DNA of 17,281 bases from Gamarada debralockiae (taxonomy: Eukaryota; Ascomycota; Leotiomycetes; Helotiales; Hyphodiscaceae), in NCBI GenBank assembly GCA_002803225.1, contig NXFV01001474.1, positions 1 through 17,281 of the forward strand, read 5' to 3'. The position numbers were made by a program, and so were the translations under genes. The notes beneath the pieces were generated by a model, which was given only the letters and a program-made list of their open reading frames with translations, had not been told where the DNA came from and did no database searches. Positions within the stretch are counted from its first letter, which is position 1. Every line of letters begins with the position of its first letter. This document shows, piece after piece, positions 9,360-17,281 of this stretch.

Positions 9360-9403
9360 ATGGCTTCACCAAATCAACCCAAGAAGAAGGACCGTCCATG
9401 TGA
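9342..9403 (+). promoter_or_regulatory. Upstream ORFs at the regulator start
   Basis: ATG at 9342 is followed at once by TGA (9345-9347), a Met-stop mini-ORF. A second ATG at 9350 opens an 18-codon frame that overlaps the main ATG (9360) out of frame and ends at TGA 9401-9403. If the transcript begins upstream of 9342, both would reduce initiation at the main start. The transcript start is unknown. Confidence 0.4.
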
Positions 9404-12223
9404 TGCTTGTGTAAGTGTTACCCTGCTGCAGTACGAAAGTCGAGGCTGACAGTCAACAGAGGAAGCGAAAGAGTCGATGCGTGCTCGAGGACGATTCCAC
9501 GATATGCGTTCTTTGCAAGTTCCACAATCAGGAATGTACATTCATACAGAATCCTCAATCGAGGAAGAGAAAAGTACCTCAAGATACTGATGATGCAGAT
9601 GGCTCGAAGAGGCGGTAAGTTCGAAATTGTCTCGTCACGTGCTTTTCGCTGATAAGGAAATCAGACACTCCAGTTCATCCGTAAAGTCCAAGAAATCACC
9701 TGGGGCGCAGATGCGTATCATTCAGACTACCAATGGAACGGGCGTGGAAGAATACGATGATTTGGATGGTCCCAGCCTCTTGAAGAAGACGCTCGGCCTT
9801 CAAAACAAGCACCATAGCCGTAAGGACCATCGACTCTTTGTTTTCCAGCCCTCGCTCTCATTCATGTTTATTCTCCTGTACTCCATTTACCGCAGTAATT
9901 GGATTACAAAACATCAATTCTCCGCTTCCTTTGAACGATTCTACTTTCGGAAGTGAGCCGTTCTTCGAGAGAGAACTCAATTTGCTCGTTCTGGCTGAGC
10001 AATTGATCTCGAGGATGTTAGTAGAAGTCCTTAGCTCTTCGCTTCTGATCGTTGAAGCGTGCTGGGTGATTGATATCTTATATTCCTCTAATGTGATACA
10101 CCCGATATTGCCCCACCCAGAGCCGATCACTCTGTTTGCTTTTGAGACTTTCTTGATTAGAAAACTGACTCCCTGGTCCAGAATACGTCGGTGCGACCCG
10201 AGGCCTCGAGCCAGATTTACTCGGCCAACTTTCAGTTACTGGAAAGAGCGAAGTTCATCTCATTCATGGTAGTCTTAGGCGTGTCAGTTCAACTGAGGCT
10301 TTTTTACTGCTACCAGACCCCGATACCCAAGGATACTCAGATGAGTTGGACGATTTGGATGCTATTGAGGCAATCATCAAACCCCACGGTAAACCGTTGA
10401 TCGACCTCTACTTCCGCATTGTTCATCCAAGTTATCCAATCCTTCATAAAGAAGTATACCTCGAGAAATACAGTCGATCCTACAGAGAGTTCTCTCCCCC
10501 ACTGCTAGCTGCCGTCTACCTCCTCGCCCTGCAGTATTGGTCATACGATGACAAGCTCAGCAATTCAACGAAGCCAGATGTTCAAGAGTTGGAGAAACTG
10601 GCTCGAAAGGCTCTGGGTGATACTATCCATCGTCCAAAATTGTCCACAGTTCAGGCAGGACTGTTGTTACTCCAGCACACAGATACGGATTCCGCTGAGC
10701 TTACAGCCCAACTGGTCAGCGTGGCGTATGGATTGGGCCTGCATCTAGATGCTACCAGCTGGGATGTGCCTGATTGGGAAAAGGGTCTCCGGAAACGATT
10801 AGGATGGGGTCTCTATATGCAAGACAAATGGAGTTCCCTTGGAAGCGGTAAGGACAATCAGCTCTTCGCTTTCGCCCCTGCTCTCATCATTTTTACTCCG
10901 ATTTGCCCCAGGGGTACAAGATATCAAAAACGTTCAAATTTATTTCAACGATTAGAAAGAAACAGGAAGCCTCGCGCTGCAAAATGAGTCTTGATCGCTC
11001 ACTCCAAATTGAGCAGTTGAACTCATGAGCGTGAAGTGAAGCTTATAGCACTTTATCCTTGACTGATTGCTGAAATGGCCAGAACGATTAGTATCTTGCA
11101 TTCAAATACATGCGGCACTCTCTTTACTCCCGACATTTCTCTACATAATACCGTTCACTCCGGATTAGGAAACGGCTGACTTCTTGATGATTTAGGTCGA
11201 CCATCGTTGATTAATTCTGCAAATTGGGCGCTTCAGCCTGTTACGAATTCCGACTTTCCAGAGAATGCATCCCATGAAGACGATCAAGAAGGAAGTTCGG
11301 AAGTCGAAAAGGGCAGGATTCTTTTCAGTCACATGATCTCTTTGTCGGAGATCTTGGCCGACCTGTTGGAGACGGTCTTCACCGTCAAGACAACGAGGAT
11401 GGTTGCGGATGCTGGAGATAATGGACTCGCAATTATTTTGGCAAAAGCAAAACCGGTCCAACTCAGGTTGAAGGATTGGTTTTCCAGTCTGCCCGAGTGC
11501 TTGTCCATGGATTCAACCCAAGTTATGAAGCTATCCTCGGTCGGTTACCTGAGGCTTGCGTATGTGGCAACAGAGATCACCTTACATCGCCGCATCATTC
11601 TCGCGCTCTCTCCATCTACGGATCTGCAACTGTTTCGAATTTGTCGGTCGGTAGCGCATGAACGATTCATATTTGCAATCGACTTCGTCCAGTCACTGAA
11701 GCCTCAACACCTCTCGAGCTTCTGGTACTTCGCATCGCCGCAGAACTTTGCCCTCATCGGCGTCTTTGGAACGTTACTTCTCTCGACTGCTTCCAATGCT
11801 CAGGAAGCAGATTTCTATAGGAACAAGCTCAGAGAGTATCGCTTCACACTGAAGATCAACAGCGAAAACGGCGCACGGTACATGAAGCCAGCGATGACAC
11901 TTCTTGATGCGAACATGGCACTCTTGACGGAAGCAAATACCCCTGTGCTATCGAATCCACTTTCAAGCAGCACTCTCGGATATACAAAAGTGGAAAACGG
12001 AAGTGCTCCCGGGGCCTCTGCAGATGAGTATTCCTTCTCGACTAATCATTTGCCAGCGAGCGGTGATTTTACCTTACCCAGTCAATACTCTTTCGACACA
12101 CCGTATTATCCAAACCAACACTCGGCAGACGGTTCACCTGCGACCTTTCCGCCTCTTACCGACGCCCAAAACCAAGAATTTGGGTTTGGAATGGGAGGCA
12201 ATTCAGGGCTATGGCCATACTGA
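9360..12223 (+). CDS. Zn2Cys6 transcriptional activator, TamA/DAL81-like
   Basis: Five exons: 9360-9410, 9460-9614, 9665-9819, 10182-10847 and 11196-12223 (684 aa). The joins restore one frame throughout. The zinc cluster is C14-x2-C17-x6-C24-x8-C33-x2-C36-x6-C43 (CDACRKRKSRC then CVLCKFHNQEC), with intron 1 between C17 and R18; a basic RKRK linker follows. The fungal-specific transcription factor middle domain starts near residue 190 (LIDLYFRIVHPSYPILHK) and includes FSPPLLAAVY, RPKLSTVQAGLLLL and LRKRLGWGLYMQDKW. The C-terminus is Ser/Pro/Gln-rich and ends GLWPY. The FHxQxCTF zinc-cluster ending and the middle-domain wording resemble TamA/DAL81 co-activators of nitrogen-source use, from memory of that family. 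Introns 1 and 2 are 49 and 50 nt, but introns 3 and 4 are 362 and 348 nt and related to each other. No disabling change was seen. Target genes cannot be read from sequence; the peroxidase next door is a candidate only by position. Confidence 0.88.
9820..10181 (+). mobile_element. Long intron 3 of the activator gene, introner-like copy A
   Basis: A phase 1 intron with GTAAGGAC at the donor and TCCAG at the acceptor. Splicing joins HHS to YVGATRGLEP in frame; the sequence between holds no family match. It is 362 nt against 48-68 nt for the other introns in the window. It shares ordered blocks with the 348-nt intron 4. A hairpin is visible: CGAGA 9966-9970 with TCTCG 10007-10011, enclosing TCAATTTGCTC 9977-9987 with GAGCAATTGA 9997-10006. 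The branch site is CTGACT at 10165. The intron call is strong; the mobile-element interpretation is inference. Confidence 0.6.
10848..11195 (+). mobile_element. Long intron 4 of the activator gene, introner-like copy B
   Basis: A phase 1 intron, donor GTAAGGAC and acceptor TTTAG. Splicing joins WSSLGSG to RPSLINSANW in frame; reading through would hit a stop at 10985. Blocks matching intron 3 occur in the same order: GCTCTCA 10880, TACAAGATATCAA 10915, AACGATT 10948, GCTC 10997, TGAGCAGTTGA 11010, GATTAGTATCTTGCATTC 11086, GATTAGGAAAC 11163 and CTGACT 11176. Inverted arms CGCTCA 10996-11001 / TGAGCG 11026-11031 and ATGAGT 10984-10989 / ACTCAT 11021-11026 lie where copy A has its hairpin. Confidence 0.6.
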
Positions 12224-12841
12224 GAAGACGGCACACCGCCACACACTTTCGCGATGCCCTTGGATTTAGCTCTTCGCCAAGAGCGTTAATTGCGATGATT
12301 CGAAAAGATCTGATTGGCAATAATATCAGCAATCAGGCGAGATGATAAATCGAACAGGGCACTTCGATTCGTGAAACGCGCCGCTTTCCTCAATAGGAAA
12401 ATTTGCGATCTCAAGAGGCTCATTACGGGAAGATCGGAGGCGTTTGCCGAGAAGCTTTATTTTCCAGTGTAACGTTGTCAGCCTTGTGCAGGGGTTAACC
12501 AGCCATCACGTAGTCGGCAATTTGCTGACCCGCATGAGCCGTTGAACGACATGCAGGGTAACACGAGGTCCGGATAAAGTCAATCAAAGCTGAACGAGCA
12601 CGGATGGCTGGCTGTAGTCGACGCCAATGAGATGTGGATGATTGTAATTGGGCAATGTCGCACGTGATGTTCAATTTAGGTTGTCAGCTCCATGAGCTAG
12701 ACCGGGTGGCCATGTGGGAAAGAAAGATTATTTAGCACGGCGCATCTTGCAAGAATTTATTAAAGCTGATACCCGTACGTACGTCTTAGGTCTTACTGTG
12801 TCAATTGATTGACAGCATCCGATCTTTATATTCTAACAAAG
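12224..12841 (+). promoter_or_regulatory. Peroxidase upstream region
   Basis: No gene is present. The stretch holds the 3' end of the regulator transcript and the peroxidase promoter. A CACGTG E-box-type palindrome is at 12661-12666, a TATA-like TTATTAAA at 12757-12764 (about 78 bases before the ATG), and an ACGTACGT-type palindromic run at 12774-12784. Regulatory use of these sites is not shown by sequence alone. Confidence 0.35.
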
Positions 12842-14508
12842 ATGTTCTCGAAACAACTGTTCGCGATTCTCTTGGTCCTGGCATCTCTCCCGACAATATA
12901 TGCTGCATTTTGGTATCCCAACGCACAGTCTTCCCTCTTGGAACACATCCTCGTCGATACACACGGCGCATATGCATCCGGCTTCGCATTTGCAATCACA
13001 CCCTGCCGCTACTATGTCAGTGGAGCTCAAACATTGGGTCGCGAAACAGCAGCGCAATGGCTCAGAGTCGCTTTTCATGACTTTGTCACAGCCCACGTGG
13101 CGGAAGGAACTGGCGGTATGGATGCAAGTATCGGGTTTGAGACTCTGAGAGACGAGGATTCAGGAAGTGCGTTCAACGACTCACTCACCTTTTTTCGACC
13201 ATTCGTGAGCTCGAAAGTCTCGATGGCGGATCTCATTGCCATCTCAGTATCTGTGAGCGTGGGCAACTGTGGAGGGCCACAAATACCAGTCAGGGGCGGC
13301 CGGATCGATGCTACTGAAGCCGGACCATTCGGCGTGCCAGCTCCAGAAACCGATCTTGAGACAACTTTGGAGTTTTTTGCGAATGCCGGCTTCAATCAGG
13401 TGGATTCAATTGGCTTGACTGCTTGTGGTCATACCATGGGCAGTGTTCATCATGTATTACTTCCCTCCAGCGTCTTCTCACATCCAGCTAACGAAAGATA
13501 GGGCGGTTTTCCAACAGTCGTCGGGCCCGAGGCCGTAACACCAAACAATACCGCTGGAGGTATTCATTTCGACAGTACCGTCGATGTGTTCGATCCCCTT
13601 GTCGTTCACGAATATCTCAATGGCACTGGAAATCAAGGCGGTCCACTCGTGACCTCCTTCAATGTTTCCTCTCGAAGTGATCTTCGATTATACGAAAGCG
13701 ATAACAACGCAACCATGATCAAACTCGCAAATCAAGGCGCGGGGTTCCTCGATACTTGCAACGGTCTTCTCCAACGCATGATCGAAGTCGTCCCTAGCAA
13801 CGTCAAGCTTTCAGAAATCGTCTCCCCGATGCAAGTGAAGCCCATAAATGCCACGCTTGATTTTGAGGCTTCTGGGAATCCGATCTTCAAAGGATATATT
13901 CGCGTAAGCCCTCCCTCCAGATCTACTAATATGGACCAAGCTTCTAATATCACCAGATACTTACACCCGCCTCCGCATCTGCCCCCACGACCCTCACCCT
14001 CACTACATCCTCCAGCCCCAAACCTCTAATCCTAACATCCGAATCCACCACGGGCTACTCCGTCTTCGGCACCACTAACTTCTTCCCCTTCTCCACCAGC
14101 ATTTCCAACCCATCATTCTTTCACTTCTTCACCATTAACGGCAAGAACCTCGCACCGTACACCTTCCCTGTCCAAGCCAACACATTCGTCGTTCCCTCCC
14201 TCAGCTCAATCTCCTCGGGTTCTAGCACGACTGTGAATTTCACCATCGCATCGCTTTCTCCTTCAAAAGGATATTTCAAGCGAAGGTCGTCAGCACCGAG
14301 TGTTTCTGTTTCCGGGCCTGTGCCGCAGATGGGAACCTTGGGTCCTGCGATTCTTAGTTTTGGGGATGTAGAGGTGATGAGTGTGGGTACGAAGGGGGAT
14401 TATGAGCTATGGAGTGGGAGCGTGGATTTTGGGGTGTTGGCGACGGGGAATGTGACAGTCGAGGTTGTGAATGGTGGGGTGGTGGTTGATACGCTTCTCT
14501 TGGGTTGA
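12842..14508 (+). CDS. Secreted class II-type haem peroxidase (AA2-like) with C-terminal domain
   Basis: Three exons: 12842-13453, 13502-13903 and 13957-14508 (521 aa). Introns are 48 nt (GCTAAC branch) and 53 nt, both phase 0. ATG 12842 is chosen because a clean signal peptide follows directly (LFAILLVLASLPTIYA, cleavage near residue 21-22). The haem peroxidase motifs are present. The distal site is R75-x3-H79 in LRVAFHDF; the distal calcium-type loop is GTGGMDASI (88-97); the proximal histidine is H197 in LTACGHTMGSVHH, with intron 1 just after it. The ligand set looks complete, so activity is plausible. The last 180 residues are Ser/Thr-rich and beta-like with N-x-S/T sites, an extension beyond the peroxidase fold. 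Such enzymes oxidise phenolics using hydrogen peroxide outside the cell. Preferred substrate, lignin or manganese, is undetermined: no manganese-site residues were confidently placed. Confidence 0.87.
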
Positions 14509-15830
14509 GTAACTTTATGCCTATTTTACTGTTTACTCTTAATATATTTGTAAGTAGCGCTCTATGACTTTTTCTGTCCTACTCCGAATGGTTTCATGTA
14601 TTTGCGAAAAGGGAAGATCGGAATGTGGATCAACTCTGGCTGAATGTAGCGAGTCTCCAGATATGACTCACACAGTTTCAACTCCCATGTGAGATTGACA
14701 ACTTCCATATTCAGAGCCAAGAAGAAGACTGAAGAGCTTACCCCTGCTGCACTATTTGTGAGTCAAGCAGGACAGGGGAGACGAAATGTGGTTAAAGGCA
14801 ACCCATCACCGGAAACAGCACAGGACCAAGCTCAACAGATCTCTTTGATTAGGTCAGTCATTAGAAGAACATCATTTTAAGAACAAAGTCAACGTGCTCT
14901 CCCTAGAAATGCTTATATTCTGCCCAGTATTGCAGGGCTGGCAAATGCAGCACTAAGTGGAATTGGTGAGGGCCCGTCAGCTCCGACCTTTCCACCAACG
15001 TAAATAGATGACACTAGAAAGCTCATCGGTGGCTGGCATGAATTAATTCTTACTTTGATTGATTTCTTCCGTCATGCAGCTATAGTTTTGACTGTTTGGA
15101 ATAAAAAATATGGTTCATCAAATTCGCTAGGCAGATGCCAGAAACTCTTAGAGCCACATCGCAAAAAGCTGAAGTAGTTGTATCAGAACTTGGTGTTTGG
15201 TATCTAAATCATGTGTTTCAGCCTTTGCCTAAATTCCTTAATGATAACCGTTCTTTATCTCAGTCTAGATTCCCCTTTTATTGCTATAGATGAGAAGACT
15301 CTACCATTTCCATGGTTGTAGATCTCTAAATCGCATGAAAGATACTAGGTATTCCTTGCGATACCTCGCTCGATGCCAGCATAATCACGTGGCAACGTCT
15401 CGTCGAACAAACAGAGATGATTGATGCTTATGTGGCTTCTAGTTTTGCTCTCAATTTACAGAGCCGTACAGCCTCATCCTAAGTTCATAATAATGTAACC
15501 TAGCTATTTTATCTGACTTAAATCCACACATTCGCAGTACAAAAGGTAGCCCATGGGACTGAAGAAGCTTCACCCACCCAATGTTTTTTTGTGCCTACCT
15601 TTTTATCTCCACAATTTGAGCTAGATATTCACGTAAGAATGGTCAAGGGCAGGGGGGAGTTGCCCAGGTGCCGAACGTACGCCATCTCGTAGAAGATGGT
15701 TGGGAGAGATGAAGGATATTACTGTCATTCGATGTAAAAGGCGAGTTAATAGAATTGTTAATATCCATGCAACGTTTCTGTTAGTAGAAGTCCATTGTTC
15801 CAGTCTCCTGAAAGTAATCTAACGTACAAC
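14509..15830. other. 1.3-kb AT-rich intergenic stretch, no gene seen
   Basis: It lies between the convergent 3' ends of the peroxidase (plus) and the second monooxygenase relic (minus). A 63-codon frame at 14689-14880 starts at a non-ATG codon and has no recognisable features. No tRNA-like box pair, tandem repeat or protein relic was identified by eye. A heavily decayed element could be hidden here. Confidence 0.5.
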
Positions 15831-17037
15831 TCACTCAACGATCTCCTCTTTTCGAACATCGTAGGAAACGCTCGATTGGAAAGCATCCATTTTATACCAC
15901 AGAATTGCCCACATCAACCACTCAATAACTTTCTGCATAAACCAGCTCCTGTCTTTGACACTCTCCCATCTGGACACTGCCTTCTTATATGCAGTATTGA
16001 TTCGTGGTCGCCGCGTCTTCTCATACACTCGGAAGACTCCCTGAATCCATATTTCAGAAGAGGAAGAGAGAACTCGAGCAAGCAGAACGCCATATTCAAT
16101 CGCTAAGCCTGCATTTTCTCCCTGTGGAGGCATCTAAACACTCATCAGCGAGCCTCACTCATGGGATGGAGAGCACAACCTACCCCATGAGCAGCGTCAC
16201 CTAATAATAATACTCTTCCCCGAGACTAATTACCTCCTGGCTCAAGGTTGTAAACCGGATAGAAGATGAAGTCGCCTACCATCTTGACAAGCTCATCAAC
16301 GCACGGAATGGCCGAATCCTTGTACCTCCTATCGATTTCATCCAGCGTCTTCTGGCGTCATTCCCACGAACCCTCCATCCTTGTTTATTAATTTGTTTTA
16401 GAGTTTTCATAACAGCGGCGAGATAGATCTTCGTTCGATTAGAATAAACATATGACGTGAGTAACGACCCAGATCGACCTGAGTTCATGGAGGTTTGGCA
16501 GAAATGAATTTTGATTCCGTTTCCATCGACAATGGAATATGCAACCGCAACATCGTTATTGACAGGTGGTCGACTGGGATCAACATACTGAGTACGCACA
16601 GCTGAGTGGATTCCATCACAGCCAAGAATGAAATCTGCCTGGACTTCTTTGTCACTCGCAAAAACTGCTGTCACCTTCGGACCTCCACTTTCGTCCTTGA
16701 TAGACATCAACTTAGAATCATAGTCACAGAGATTCCCTTCTTACCTACAGCTCGCAACAATCCCTGCAGTAGTTGCTCCCGTGGAATCCTCAACCTCACC
16801 AAGCCTCTCACCTGTGTGCAGGGAGAAGATCTCTGGAATCAACGCGACATCCATACGATTCCAGGTCCAAATATTCTAACAATTGCAGCGCATTAGGAGT
16901 CAAGTTTACAGCTCCACCGATGGTGGCCGGTGTTGCGCGGAGCTCGTAATTGTACATGATATGCCAATTTTGGATAGCGACAAAGCGACTGTAATACCTG
17001 CGATCCCACCACCAATTATGAGCCATGATTTCGACAT
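15831..17037 (-). pseudogene. Second decayed FAD-dependent monooxygenase
   Basis: ATG 17037 opens with MSKSWLIIGGGIAGITVAL, an intact dinucleotide-binding motif. Later landmarks are GGAVNLTPNALQLLEYL, FILGCDGIHSAVR (near 16625) and LLLGDAAHG/MPPQGENAGLAIEYG, the GD motif split by a normal 50-nt intron (16183-16134). The end at 15831 appears natural. Breaks are numerous. One base seems lost near 16949, and further frame changes occur near 16835, 16750, 16720 and 16352. An in-frame TAG at 16228-16226 sits where NWSRGRVLLLGD would be expected, so it probably replaces TGG (Trp). No complete protein can be made. The sequence differs clearly from the relic at 7401-8728 (GGGIAG, GDAAHGMPPQGENAG), so it is a separate subfamily and not a duplicate. 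Confidence 0.85.
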
Positions 17038-17281
17038 TTCGAGGAAATGAAAGTTGAATGCAGGTGAAAGGCGACGAGTTGAATCTGGGGCTTGCAGTTG
17101 TTTTTACTCATGGGTGCAAGCGATTGTGCGACTTGTACCGGTAAAGCAACAGTTCGATATGTGACCATTTGCGATCCTTCCGCAAGAGTGGAGCCTTCCA
17201 GTCTTACAGGGATCTAAGATTGCGGGAGTACCAGTGAGGCCTTTCAAAAAAAAAAAAAAAAAAAAAAACCCCCCTTTTTTT
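17038..17281. other. Contig end with homopolymer runs
   Basis: This is presumably the promoter side of the monooxygenase relic up to about 17245. The sequence then becomes A23 (17246-17268), C6 (17269-17274) and T7 (17275-17281). Three successive pure homopolymers at a sequence end are more like a sequencing or assembly artefact than biology. No gene is present. Confidence 0.6.

Noticed and set aside
9838..10272. A 144-codon plus-strand frame across long intron 3
   Set aside because: It is out of frame with the activator domains and has no family signature. The GTAAGG-CAG splice restores the conserved frame on both sides.
1..17281. CRISPR arrays, bacterial operons, ribosomal RNA genes
   Set aside because: Gene structure is intron-containing and fungal. 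No regularly spaced direct repeats or rRNA-like sequence was seen.

Overview
The window looks like nuclear DNA of a filamentous ascomycete. Genes are split by short GT-AG introns (eight measured at 48-68 nt, several with a CTAAC- or CTGAC-like branch site), and the proteins are fungal types: a Zn2Cys6 regulator, a secreted class II-type haem peroxidase and salicylate-hydroxylase-like flavoprotein monooxygenases. Protein character suggests Leotiomycetes or a relative, but that is an impression and not a measurement.

Layout. Positions 1-2150 hold no convincing gene. They contain a mosaic of small palindromes, a recurring ATCGCC word and a tandem repeat, like a graveyard of short non-autonomous repeats. 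On the minus strand follow a 755-residue protein with two CCCH zinc fingers and a WG/GW-rich tail (3015-5453), a doubtful 71-codon spliced ORF (5891-6161) and a 97-residue single-pass membrane protein (6349-6642). Next come a broken FAD monooxygenase (7401-8728, minus), an intact Zn2Cys6 activator of the TamA/DAL81 kind (9360-12223, plus, 684 aa), an intact secreted peroxidase (12842-14508, plus, 521 aa) and a second broken FAD monooxygenase (15831-17037, minus). The sequence ends in A23-C6-T7, which looks like a contig-end artefact.

Main discovery candidate. The activator gene has two ordinary introns (49 and 50 nt) and two of 362 and 348 nt. The two long introns resemble each other along their whole length. 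They share the first eight bases, conserved blocks in the same order with a nearly constant offset of 1008-1028 nt, a hairpin-forming block at the same relative place and the same branch-site region. The flanking exons are not duplicated. This is what two diverged copies of an introner-like element (an intron-generating mobile family) would look like.

Together, two intact plus-strand genes (regulator and peroxidase) lie between two decayed flavin monooxygenases transcribed the other way. This may be a former catabolic or secondary-metabolism locus that has lost its oxidation steps. That link is inference from position only.
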